From: Rhodocollybia butyracea
Lineage: Eukaryota; Basidiomycota; Agaricomycetes; Agaricales; Omphalotaceae
Reading direction: 5' to 3'
DNA length: 64,000 nt
Assembly (NCBI GenBank): GCA_015501585.1
Contig: JADNRY010000008.1
Coordinates: forward strand, 558,001 to 622,000
Shown here: piece after piece, positions 8,732 to 19,911 of the stretch
How the letters are laid out: every line of letters begins with the position of its first letter
Numbering within the stretch: position 1 is the stretch's first letter
The notes under the pieces: generated by a model
Told to the model about the DNA's origin: nothing
The model's input: only the letters and a program-made list of their open reading frames with translations
The model's database searches: none
Made by a program: the position numbers and the translations under genes

Positions 8732-11700
8732 ATGGCTCGGAGTGCTGCTTTGAACCCAGCGTCCATGCCTTTTTTTCCTGGCAACCGATCCAACGACGAT
8801 GACGGGCTTCCAACTTTTGGTCGTCACTCTTTTCAACGCCATGACCAGGACCGTAGCTCTTCTTCGTCTTTGTCCATATCTCCCACGGAATTTCGCTCTG
8901 TCAAATCTTCACCTAGCCCACCGAGGTCGGAAGATGTTGCCCATAGTTCTACTGTCGGTCGTCGTTCACCTCCTAATGAGGGGTCAAGACCTTCCCCCAC
9001 TTTTCGACAGGTCGACGCGAACAGACCTTTTCCAGGTGTAGAAAGTCGTGTTCCAAGAGAAGTTAGCATGCTCGGAAGTCTCGAGGCTTTGCCAGAGAAC
9101 GATGATGTGCACATAACTCCTGGACCTGTTTTGGACCTTGGTTCCCGTGGCCTCGGCTTGGGCTTCTTCAACCTCCAGCAAGGCAAGGAATCCGCTCCAA
9201 CGCCCACGCCGCCAGTTTCCATCAACAACCACAACCATTCGTCTTATGCAGGCGGATTCAATTCGTCTTCTCCAGCATCATCTTTAGACTCTGGTAGTCA
9301 CTTTGCGCCCAGCGTTGACCTGCAGACTCAGAGTTTCGAAGCACAACTCAAGGCATCTCCTATGATTCACGACTTGCTTGATCGTCTCGTGCGCTGCGAA
9401 TTTTCAACTCGCGAAATACAGAGAGACCTGGGTGATATGCACCGCAAAGTCAATCTCCTTGTTGAGCGGTCGTTGGGTGCTAATTCTCAGCCTGAATTCA
9501 AAGACCCTTTTGCTACCAGCAATGGTCCGACATTTAGTCCCCGGCCTTCCATTGCGAGCATTGCACCCAATCAAACCGCTCCCATAGATGATGTAGCCCA
9601 GATATCACAGCGTCTTAATACTCTTACGTCGTCTGTCGGTCAGCTCCTCGCCTTGCAGACACAACAAATGCAAGCTGCTTCTGGCCTTTCACTAATGACC
9701 CCGGGAAATGCTGGGTTGGAAGTGAACCCAGCTTTGGCCCCGACGCAAGCAATGCTAGGACATGGCATGCCTAACCGTTCCGACATTAGGCCCTCTCCCC
9801 GCCTGCCTAACCCTCCGATGCGAACGTGGTCTACGGGAACCCTGGATCTCCCTGTCCGTGGATCTGATGTGAATGCTACTGGGGCTAGTCGTCAGGACGG
9901 TTCATTGCGCGGAGATAAACGCCGCTCTGTCTCGGGATTGCTTCGTCGAGATTCGTCTGGGGTAAGTTTAAAAATATCCTCATCAATCTACGAAGTTCTT
10001 AATGTTCTTTCAGTTGGTAGACCTGCAGGGTGATAATTGGGGCTCTCGGGACTCGGGTCCCTTGATTTCCAAGTGGGAGCAGTTGACCCTAGCCCCGGAT
10101 CTTTTGCGTTCTTTAAACAAATTTGGGTAAGTCATGTTGTGCCGGCTTGTTACCGCTCTAGTTTCTGACCAGTATATACAGAATTGGGCCACCGAACAAG
10201 ATCCAGCAACGTGCATTGCCTTTTTTGCTTCGCGGAGCTGACATTATCGCACAAGCTCCTCCCACTCAGGAAAGGATAGCGGCATATGTAATCCCAGCTA
10301 TTCAGATTGCAATTACTAGTATCGCTAACCAGCCTGTTAATCGTGGACCTCTCGTAATCATGATATCTACGACCGTCGATCAAGCCACGCAAGCTCAGCG
10401 AATGATCCGTGACTTGGGCGGACCCATTGGTGTTAGATCTGCCTTAGGTGTTGGCACGACGAATGGCGAGCTCGCTCAAGAGCTACGGCTTCTTCAGCAA
10501 AACATGCCTCATGTCATCTGCGGTACTCCTCAAAAACTGCATGCCCTCTTCACTTCGCCTAATGGTCTTGTGGGATCGGAAGTTAAATTCCTTGTCCTGG
10601 ATGAGGTCGATCAACTGATTGCACGTAACCTACATGAATTTGTGTTCAACATCGTCAAGCTCTTCCCTTCCCCTCGTTCGCGTCCCCTTAGCTCTAGTGC
10701 CCCCGGAAGCAATGCAGCTCCTGGGTCTTCTACCTTTGGACCCAATCTCGATTCCTCCGGTAACCGTAGGTTCTCTGTCGTCACTCCTTCGCCGGACCCC
10801 AGCGGCCAGAAAACTTCACAGTCTGTTGAACGGCAGACCGCACTCTTCTCCAATACGGTGCCTCAGGATGTTTTGAACCTTGCCACTGCCATCCAGTTAC
10901 GTGAACCTGTTCGCGTTCTCGTACGACGAGACGGAAATGTCACCCAGGCTGAAGCATCTCAAGGAGGCTCCCGTGGTCTTCGCCAGTATTATCTGTACCT
11001 GGCATTTACTGCTGGTGGTAGAGCAGACCCTATGGCAGCTACGTCCGGAGGCGGCCTCGGTATCATTGGGTCTGGTAGGGGATCCACAAGTGCTGAAAGT
11101 GTCCAGGCTCGAGAATGGAAACTTGATGCTTTGGCAGATCTTTTTGATGACGTTGATGTGCCACAAGCGATTGTTCACGTAGGTGGTATGACTGCTTTAG
11201 ATTCCGTGGTGTACAAATTGGCAAGCCGAGGACTGGAGGCTGTACCTTTGGTAAGGTCAACGATTTGTACAACTCGAAAGCGGGTTCTAACAATTCTTTC
11301 CTTCCAGCACGGCGACATGAATGCCGCGACAAAAATGGCGGCTCTCAACAAATATAGGAGTAATGCCTCCGTCATGATGCGCCAGCCAACGACAAAAGTA
11401 TTGGTCGTCTATGATGTACAAGTAAAGGAAATTTCTCACATTCCTCTTGTTATAAACTATGGTTCGTTGTGCGTTGTATGTTCTGTCTGGTTGTTTCATT
11501 TATCTTCTTCGCAGATCTACCCAAAGCTGTGGAGGAATATGCACACCGGTGAGTATTTTTCAATTGTTTTCTTCCTAGCAACACTCATTCCATTGCGCAG
11601 TGTCGCTCCCGCCATCTCTCCTAACAATTATACGCGCGCTGGAGTCGTAATCAACTTTGTGACTGCGACGGGCGGCGACGTCGAAATGCTACGATCCATA

Positions 11701-11871
11701 GAGTGTTTTTATAAGTAAGTTATCTCTGTTAACTTGGTCCGTACGGTTTCTAACCTGTGCTCGGAACAATAGAATCAAATGCGTAAGCGATTCCTTGGCT
11801 TCATTCAACTCATACTAACATCTATCTGTTCATAGCCCGAAGTTCCAATGAGTCTACGCGATATTGTCTAA
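8732..11871 (+). CDS. DEAD-box-like pseudohelicase (eIF4A-related, degenerate motifs)
   Basis: A protein of over 900 residues. The N-terminal ~410 are Ser/Pro-rich and mostly disordered, with two short helical segments (HDLLDRLVRCEFSTREIQRD and DVAQISQRLNTLTSSVGQLL). The rest has two RecA-like lobes that follow eIF4A: FGIGPPNKIQQRALPFLLRG, then IAQAPPTQER where eIF4A has the Walker A loop, VLDEVDQLI for motif II, FSNTVPQDV for SAT, VPLHGDMNAATKMAALNKYR and VINYDLPKAVEEYAHRVAP, which lacks the HRIGRGGR arginines. A Ser/Pro-rich insert of about 60 residues sits between motifs II and III. Several introns, the last two near 11718-11835, give the end KIKCPEVPMSLRDIV. Loss of the GKT lysine and of the motif VI arginines predicts no ATPase activity; it may bind RNA or act as a scaffold. 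Confidence 0.85.
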
Positions 11872-12084
11872 AATAATGACTTGCAATTGTTCTTGTATCC
11901 CTATTGCACAATCTACTTTCTGTGGCTGTTAGTTCTACTTACTATATTTTTTACAGGCATTCTACTGTTCGATACCCTTATACGTACCTCCGAATTGTTT
12001 CCTTACTGAATCTTGGTGTTTCATCTCTCACAACTGTATAGCAACTCTCCTCTGTCTCATTTCATTTATGTCTGGATCAATGTT

Positions 12085-15000
12085 CTAATTCATTTGAACA
12101 ATCAATATTTTCACTGTACCATCTTCACTACAACTTGCTATCTCTCTTGACCCAGGACGCCAACGCAAATGGTTGATCTGATTGACATGTGCAAAGCTAC
12201 CATTCGATTATAAGTGGTCCGTTCAAAGTTTGCGTAGATCAATGTACGCACTCGTGCTCTATCATCTTTTCGAGGTTCCAAGATGCGTCCGATTTTGTAT
12301 TGCTGAATATCATGATCTTACCATTCTCTAGCCCGATGGCGAGGTAGCGTCTACAGACCAATCAAAAATCGAACACTAGAAAACAAGATTCACGTACTTC
12401 TGCTGGCTACCGAACGCGGTGATATCCACAGCTGTAGCGGCTTCTTCCATCCTTAAGGTGGAGACACAGTACCAGTCATTCCCTCCCGCTTGCTTTCCCC
12501 AAATTTTTACCTGAAAGAGATTGGAGTGGTCGATTTCGATAGACAGTTTCGACGACTGACCGTTTTATCACGCGAAGCGGTGGCAAATATGTCCCCTTCT
12601 TGGGACCACACACAATCCCATATGATTCTACCATGAGGTTTACTTTCATGGACCATGGGTACGTAGCCTGTGAATGAGGGAAGTCACGGTTTCGAGGAAT
12701 GAACCTGACGACATACCTCCTTCTGCTCTCTCGTATAATCTCCAAGAACGGTCTCGAGAAACCGTGAGGATCAATTCATCATCGGGACTGAAAGCGATCT
12801 GTGTTACTGTCAGCGAATGGCCCGCTAGAGGTTCCCCAAAAGGCTGCCAAGTCGCAGTGTCATATAGACGGACTACGGCATGTTCTGAGGATGATGCTTT
12901 GCATGCACTAGCGATGAGCTTGCGTGAGCTAGAGGTGGCAAGGGTAATGGACTGTAACCGTTGCCTTTAGCACCAATGACGAAAAGTTGAATAATAGAGT
13001 TGTACTTCATAACCGTGCCCGAACACCTTTTCTATCTCAGGCCAAAGCGTCATTGACGCCAATTCTCCTTCGAACGCACGTCGGAGTTCTGGTGCAGCGA
13101 CAATGATACTGCCTGCGAAAAAATGCTCAGGTGTTCAGGTTTTAATGTCTCTGAAACCCTCTCCGCACCGTCGACATCAGCTTTATTTGACAGGCCCAAC
13201 GGAGGGACACTTGCACCGACTGGTCGGTTTTTCTAAATAATAATTGAGTGGCTTAAGAGGAAAGGAACTCTGGTATACCTCGCTTTCAGAGAACTGTGAG
13301 ACCTGCAATGCCTCCATAAGCTCTAAAAATCGGCGAGGGGCTTCGAAAATCCGAAGGACTTTTTCATCCGCAATACTGGCGAACTTGAGCTCCTCGAGGA
13401 AGACAGTTCCAAGCAGATCGTATCCATGGACTTGAGGTCGAGCTAGCTCATACCATGACGCGGGCTCATCCTTATTCGGGATTGCACCGTGTATCCGCGT
13501 GGTCTGATCAACACTACAAACAAAAAATAAGCGGAATTCATCAGTGCCAAGTAGGGGCCCCATACCCAGAAGTAATTAAGAAAGTTCCGCTGGGACTCCA
13601 GTTAATACTTTTTACAGGACCACGATGCCCTCCAATAGCTCCTACCTCCTCCCATATTTCACCCGTACTACCCTCTGAGCACGGTTTATGGCAATGCCAT
13701 CGCCTCCAGCCGCCGGACCATCCCCATGCCAGGACTTCGTTGCCATCTGGTCCCATGCGCCTCCGACAAACCCGCCTAGTCGTTGACCACCAATATCCCC
13801 AAACCTTTGCTGGTTGATCCATATGGAGCTTGAATGATCTTCAGAGTCGGTGACAACGATTTCGGGTGACCAGAGTATGAGTGACGAGTCAGTAGAGGTA
13901 GAGAGAAGTGTTGGTGCAGCATTCTTATCTGTGGGGGGACGCCATGAAATGGAGGTTATACCAGCTTCGTGGCCAACTAATAGAGCATCAAAGGTTACTG
14001 AGAATAGTGTGCTGCGGTTTTTTTTAAGTATCTGTCAGGACTCAAAAACAGTTCAGACTTACTTCTCCTGGTCAGATTTGACGGAAATGATATGTCGTTT
14101 GAGGGAAATTTGTCTTCCCCCTTCATCGGCTTCCCCGAAATCCCCCAGAGAATCTTCAAATGCGTCAAGTAGATCATCACTAAGTCCTTCCACCGACGGT
14201 TGCGAGATCGTTCCCTTTTTAAAAACCTCAATATTCCACAGCCGGATGGTGGCATCTTGTGATCCGGATGCAAGGACAAGTGGGCGATTTGGCTGAGCAG
14301 GGTAAAACGAGAGCCCACGAACCCAGTCTTCGTGTCCGCCAAGCACAGCCGATTGAACGAACTGCAAGAAAATGAATGACTTGCAACTGTCAGTAGAAAA
14401 AGCTATACCATGATTTCAGAACGCGTCCATAACTGTATGTTCTTATCTGTTCCTCCGATGGCAAGAACAAGACCTGAAACTAAACTTAGAAGCAGAAAGT
14501 ACCTCAAAGCAAATGCACAGACTATTTGACTGAGGTAGGTAAGCAAATCCCATACAGAGGGGATATCGTCCGGACAAAGATATTGTTTGCAACGCTAGAA
14601 TATCTGAGCCCTCTCTAGGTAGCTTCCAGAGTTTAACAGTAGCGTCAGAAGAACCTGTTGCAAGGTAGTCGTCTATAACGCAAAGCGCGGATATTGCCTG
14701 CTTGTGAGCAGCGAGTTTTGTAGAGGACCACTGAAGAGGATTACTATCATTAATAAAAGATGCTATTGATACATGATACTGTGCAGAGCATGCCTGGGAC
14801 GCAGATCCTGATGTTTTTTTCCAGATACGAGCTTCACCTGTATCATCCGCGCTAACAAACGAATAAGCATTTATTACAGAGATGCAGGTGATGTTTCCGC
14901 TATGTCCTGGAATTGTCTTTGAGATTCCCTTGTCGCCGTTCTGAAAAGATGGAAATGAGTCATTGTAAACCGTGTTCAACGAAAGCTGGGACGCACAATT

Positions 15001-15113
15001 TCCCAAAGAGAAACCAGTGACGAGGATCCAAAGATCACCGTGCCTTCAGGTGTAACATCCGCTGCGCCAGGATACCGGTTCGTTGACGCGGCGATGTACG
15101 TTGATATCGACAT
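12085..15113 (-). CDS. ELP2: Elongator complex subunit ELP2 (WD40)
   Basis: A WD40 double-propeller subunit of Elongator, which modifies wobble uridines of tRNA. The start is MSISTYIAASTNRYPGAADV followed by GTVIFGSSSLVSLWEI, the usual Elp2 beginning. Repeats seen include GHSGNITCISVI, AHKQAISALCVIDDYLATGS with VKLWKL, GGHEDWVRGLSFYP with LASGSQDATIRLWNI, then VWSQEGDIFATASRDKTVKIW and RYLAIGLENGKIMIFS. A 3' intron with donor GTGCGTAC is needed to reach the family end HVNQINHLRWRP and ASCSEDGTVKILIVQMN; without it the protein would stop about 35 residues early. The gene is cut by many introns. It is divergent to the phosphopantetheinyl transferase gene, with start codons 16 bp apart, and convergent with the pseudohelicase (213 bp between stops). 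Confidence 0.92.
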
Positions 15114-15129
15114 CGAGGACGAAGAAAAA
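15114..15129. promoter_or_regulatory. 16-bp head-to-head spacer of ELP2 and the PPTase
   Basis: Only 16 bp separate the ATG of ELP2 (15113, minus) from the first plausible ATG of the transferase (15130, plus); with the later ATG at 15166 the spacer is 52 bp. Either way each gene's promoter and 5' UTR must lie inside the coding part of the other, or transcripts must be nearly leaderless. Confidence 0.6.
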
Positions 15130-15597
15130 ATGCCAAATAGACGCCCGGCAACTCTCTTGTTGCCTATGCCAATTATTGGAATTGGAGTCGATATTGCGCA
15201 AATTTCCCGCGTTTCTGCGCTACTGAATCGACGAGGCTCAGATAAGTTGGCTCAACGTATACTTTCTGAACTAGAGTTAGTTCACTGGCATACGTCGCGG
15301 TCAAACGTTCTCTCAAGGGATGCCTTATTTTTAGGCGTTCGGTATGTTACATCTCCAAGTTCTATCGACTTTTCTGATTGGCATCCATGCAGTTGGGCAC
15401 TAAAAGAAGCAGCGTACAAAGCAACGTATCCAACCTTCTGTCCCAGCTGGAAAGATCTAACCTACCATCCATTGGGATCTAGGGAACCCGGTTCCAAACC
15501 TATGCTTTCCTACAAGTCTTGCACGAGTCTCTCCTTGAACTGTTCCGTCAGCCATGATGGAGACTATGTCTTTGCTACGGTCTTAGCCGAAAAATAA
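15130..15597 (+). CDS. PPT2: Holo-ACP synthase, AcpS type (mitochondrial PPT2-like)
   Basis: Transfers the 4'-phosphopantetheine group of CoA to a serine of acyl carrier protein; in fungi the stand-alone AcpS type serves the mitochondrial ACP. Two exons. Exon 1 carries the diagnostic IGIGVDIAQISRV (the Asp binds magnesium) and ILSELELVHWH; an intron of about 50 bp (gtatgtta...atgcag) joins LFLGVR to the second motif WALKEAAYKATYPT. The C-terminus is SVSHDGDYVFATVLAEK. At about 140 residues it has normal AcpS length. Possible starts: ATG 15094 (overlapping the ELP2 start), 15130, or 15166, which gives MPIIGIGVDI like bacterial AcpS. A clear mitochondrial presequence is not visible with the late start. 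Confidence 0.85.
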   Translation: MPNRRPATLLLPMPIIGIGVDIAQISRVSALLNRRGSDKLAQRILSELELVHWHTSRSNVLSRDALFLGVRYVTSPSSIDFSDWHPCSWALKEAAYKATYPTFCPSWKDLTYHPLGSREPGSKPMLSYKSCTSLSLNCSVSHDGDYVFATVLAEK

Positions 15598-16493
15598 AAT
15601 AAGTTTGATCTCTCAGTTTGCCCAGTTTGCCAGTTTTCCCAGTACTCCGGCTCTAGCTGTAATCACTAGCATGGCACCAAAGCGCTACAGATCCCTCTAT
15701 TCTCTTAGACCTTCGTCGCCTGACTTTTCCTCTCTCAACTGTGTTGATGGTGTGCCTCCGAATCTACGGTCTGTGCTATCACCTTCTTATTGCCCACCCG
15801 GGCTTAAGAATCTCACAAGATTCCCCGACAGTTCAGATCCTCAAAGAAAGTGGATCTTTCAGGAGAGACATTCCGGCGGTTTTCGTCCACCTATTGCCTA
15901 TCGCGGTTCATCATGAACTCATCATCGGGTTCACCAGAAATAGTTCTCCTTACAATGCGTGGTCGCTATGTGGAGGAGTGAAGTAGGTCTATCTTTTGCA
16001 GTCTCTTATCGAAGCCTAAGTCTACATCGTCTGTAAGAATCCTCTAGGTATCATTCTTTGCGCTGTGTATCGTTGTCCAATGCCTCCGAGAATATATGTT
16101 CTCGTGCTCTGCGACCTCGGAGATGAGCGTGGCTACATTGTTCAACCGAAGGTCGAATCTGAATCTTCTGAAGACATTCCAATCAATCAGTCCGGCGCTC
16201 TGGGTTCCCATGAAGTATACAATGTTTCCTTACAAGCAATCCTTTGTATTCACAACGAACTCTAAAGGATCAGTTCTGGTATCTCAAATCTGAATTTGCC
16301 GCCCCTCGAATCTGGGGAAGATTGGCAACATGTAAACGGATGGGAATATTGCATGTCTATCATGAATTCTAGATCTGGCTCGGAAGTACGATTACCTATC
16401 CCGGGCTTGTACCGCTGGATTATCCGCCTATAGTGGGCTCACGTTCATTAGGGAGATGCCGACTATAAATGCTCTTTGTCTTTTACTCCATCC
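15598..16493. other. Gap without a supported gene
   Basis: About 900 bp between the transferase stop and the F-box gene. Short plus-strand frames (15671-15916, 15741-15986, 16065-16265) follow one another in different frames and might be exons of an unrecognised or decayed gene, but I see no family motif or splice chain that ties them together. Confidence 0.4.
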
Positions 16494-17762
16494 ATGTCCC
16501 CCTCTTCAATATTTCCGCCAGAAATTTATGACAAAATCATTGATGAGGTTGCGCCTTCTAAAGACGTACTCTCCGCATGTTCACTCGTCCAGCGCTCGTG
16601 GGTCCCACGATCCAGGACTCATATGTTCCACAATGTCGACTTCAAGGTTCACACATCTCCTGAACTTGACAAGCGATCATCTACCAAATACACAGCTGCT
16701 TTTCAGCAGCACGTTGCATCCAATTCCACTGTAGCATCTTATGCTCATCACTTGGTGTTGACCTTGAGCAATGGTGAAAACTCCGCGTCAGAGATACCTC
16801 AGACATCACAGTTGCTCAATCTTCGTTCTTTAACGTTAAAATGCTCACACAGCATCATCTACTCAGTGAACGATGCCACCCTAACAAGACTATTATCATT
16901 CATTCGCCGCAACAAGAAGCTTCAGACTATTTCACTGCAGTCTGTGGTAATCGATCCTTCTGCGTTCGATGTATTCGTTGCATGCATAGCAATACGTGCT
17001 CCTGGACTCCGGAGCCTACATTTGCATGCAATATGGGCCCATGATTGGGTCACGGATGCTTGGAATCGGAGGAGAGCTGTACAGGGAGAGTTCAGCTACA
17101 AATCGCTTTCGTTAGAAAGGCTTTGTGTATCGAACTGTGAAGAAGGAGTCATTCCAGCTTTCCTCCGGGCCTATGATCTTCAACGCCTCGAGAGGCTTGC
17201 TCTTATGGCTCTTGATTGGGACTCGTGCGTCAAAATGATTGCGACGACCATGAACGTCGAATCCTTAACGCATATAACTTTGGACCTTTCGAGTTGCAAG
17301 AAGTTCGACAGTAAGGCCTCCTGCTATCAAGTGATGACCAAACTAACATCCTGATCAACAGACAGCTTGCTCCACGAGGAGGCTCTATTTTGCCGTCTAT
17401 CTACCATCCCAACGCTCCAGCTCATACTAAAGCAAGCCAACGATAGCCCGACGGTACTTCAAAAATTGTATTGTTCAGCCCTACATCCCCAACCGTTACT
17501 GGGACACCTCCACCTCCAGTTCCAACGGCTTCCTTATTCAGGTGATACAATGGTCGACAAAGCACTCTGGGAACTCTGTTCTCTCATCCCTTCGCTGCGT
17601 GTCAGTGTTGGCTTTGACCAGCAGGAGAGTAGTCAGATTGCGCGCGCATCCACAGTTTGCTCAAGACTGAAGGTCTCTAGTTTATTTCCCTCAATGAATC
17701 GCAGAGGAAATTTTCAGCTTAGGCCTTTGGATGAATGGTGGTCGTCCAATTTTGCAGTATAA
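16494..17762 (+). CDS. F-box domain protein with LRR-like C-terminus
   Basis: A probable substrate adaptor of an SCF ubiquitin ligase, of the family greatly expanded in agaricomycetes. The F-box is at residues ~4-40: IFPPEIYDKIIDEVAP, then LSACSLVQRSWVPRSR. The remainder alternates short hydrophobic strands and helices (LRSLTLKCSH, LQTISLQSV, LRSLHLHAIW, LERLCVSNCE, LTHITLDLSSC) as in leucine-rich repeats. One intron of about 51 bp (17311-17361) joins KKFD to NSLLHEEALF. ATG 16494 is chosen because the frame upstream starts with a non-ATG codon. Length is about 405 residues. The substrate is unknown. Confidence 0.82.
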
Positions 17763-19911
17763 TCATGGCACAAGGTCCCCGCCATCCCCATCGACTGCTT
17801 TGATGTTCAATGATCATTGCATGTTTCGGAAGGATATTTACTGCAAAGGTGTCACCTGAAGAAGCGGAGGCGTATGTCGGCAGCTCACTATAAGAAATTT
17901 TAGTCTTGGCTAGCCATATGATTTGTAGGTATTGCATTTGAATCTCTCCATTTTGCCTCCAAGCTAGTACTAAATTGTTGCACGTATTTATTTAACTATA
18001 TCTTCAAGCTAGTAATGAGAGTTCTTTGCAATGGTCGAAGTTGACCTAGTCTGGTACTACATACTACAGCTTGGTTACATAAAAATACTTCTGACAACTT
18101 TGATCATAATTCCAACATCATTAAATTGGCAGACATTATCAAAAGTTGCCCGTCATTTATGGGGAAAGATTCGTGCCCATTCAAGAGAATGTGATTATCA
18201 ACCTTATTAGTCCACTGCTCGGTTGATTAGAGGTTGACTCCTGTTGACTCTGATTGCTCCGTCACCAGAACAAGTTAGCTTCTTTATACACAACCTCATC
18301 GTCTGACATATATAGGCCAGCTAGTTGGCTAGCCAGATAAATAAACGAGAGCAGCTGCTGCACAGTATTCATTCATCATCTATATGAAAGTCTGTTCACG
18401 GAAATCCCTTGAAATCCTGTTGAAGTGCTGTAAACACGAAGTGAACTTTTATATACTACTACTTATCACCTCCGCCCAGATCTTAAACAAAAGTGGCCCA
18501 ACCAAGAATCCACTTACGAATTCTCGAGAGGAGATCGAACGTGATTGTTGTATATTGGCTAACATCCACGTCGTTGAGCACGTCGACCCGATCCAGTTTC
18601 TTTTTGACACATCGACACAGCGACACATCACCACTCTACTGCAGGGACCGGCTCGAGCTACTGAGAGCGAGCCCAGAGAAGTTGGTTAATACTGACTCCT
18701 TCCTTTTTCGCTTTTTCAAGTGCCAGTACGTTAGGATCAACCATACTTTGTTCAGTTTTCATCTAAGTAGGGGCCATGAGTAGGGTCTTCAGACCTGATA
18801 TCGATCCAGAGCTTAGATGCTCCAATCGCCCCGGCTTTGACCTGAGCTCTCGTAGTCACGGTAGAACCCATCGAAGAGATCATTGGTGGATCACGAAATC
18901 TTGTATACTTATGTATTAGGATGAGCAGAGTCACTTCGGTGTGGCAGTACTTTCAATTTTCGCCTGCCTCTTGCCTTCCGTGCTCCCATCTTGTGGAGGC
19001 TGCGTTTCGGTATGCAGAAGGAAGACAAAAGCATCAAAGGGGCGCTATGCTTCCTTATAGGCCGGGGTAACGAGCCCTAGGGCGCCACGCCACGCCAGGA
19101 CATAAACGCGACTGAAGAATGGTCACTTCTAAGATGGACGACTACGCGTCGGGCGCGCGTACTACTACCGTTCAGCAGCTTGCTCTAGTTGACATTAAAG
19201 TTTCAACGTGACCAGGAGTGTGCATTCTCACCGAGATGAGGGTCTCCTTTTGGAAAAGGATCTCAAGAGGGCAAATGAACTGTTTGACAAGTTCATATAA
19301 GAGAACGGGTATGATAAAGGAAATGAAACCTCACAAACAGCGACGAACACGGTAGACGTGACTCCGAAGGAACAACGGCAAAGATGAACAAAGTGGTATT
19401 AACAAGGAATTAAAGCAAGTTACGACTTCCTATGGAGAAGGACCAAACAGCCAAAAGCCAGCACATCTGATCGTTGAAAGACGGCCATTTTGTGATGAGA
19501 TCCCAGCAGCAGGACCCGCAAGCGGTATTGGAAAGCGCCATTCACCTAAAAGAGATCGGATGTTGTGGATCATTATCGGGCTGTTTGTTGTACTCCTGCA
19601 TTGACATTAACCTTGGATCACAGGCATGCGCAAAGGCAGAAAGGTGGTTCAAGGCATACGTTGCTACCACATTCCTCGGCATCGCCATCACATTCTGCCA
19701 TCTTCACCCAGTTGGTGGCTCTGAATGATGTCCGCGTTTGAGGGAGGGAAGGGTATTAGATTTGTGAAGCGGTGACATGGAGGCAATAACTGCCGGAGTC
19801 AGTAAGTCGGTGACCTTTGACGAGTTCTCTAGTAATTTATTTCCGTTCTTCTACTATTTCAAGTATGCGTATTCCTTACAATTCACAACGCATTTCAAGA
19901 TATACCACATC
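17763..19911. other. Gene-poor 2.1-kb gap, possible decayed sequence
   Basis: The longest stretch without a supported gene. Frames are short and on both strands (18384-18689 plus, 18752-18934 minus, 19474-19728 plus). Near 19490-19590 one frame reads a hydrophilic stretch then KRDRMLWIIIGLFVVLL, resembling a charged segment before a membrane anchor, but stop codons follow at once. No terminal repeats, transposase or reverse transcriptase signature was seen. It could be a decayed gene, a rapidly evolving gene with many introns, or ordinary spacer. Confidence 0.4.

Noticed and set aside
8833..9238. Minus-strand frames opposite the pseudohelicase N-terminus
   Set aside because: Low-complexity antisense of Ser/Pro codons, without introns or motifs.
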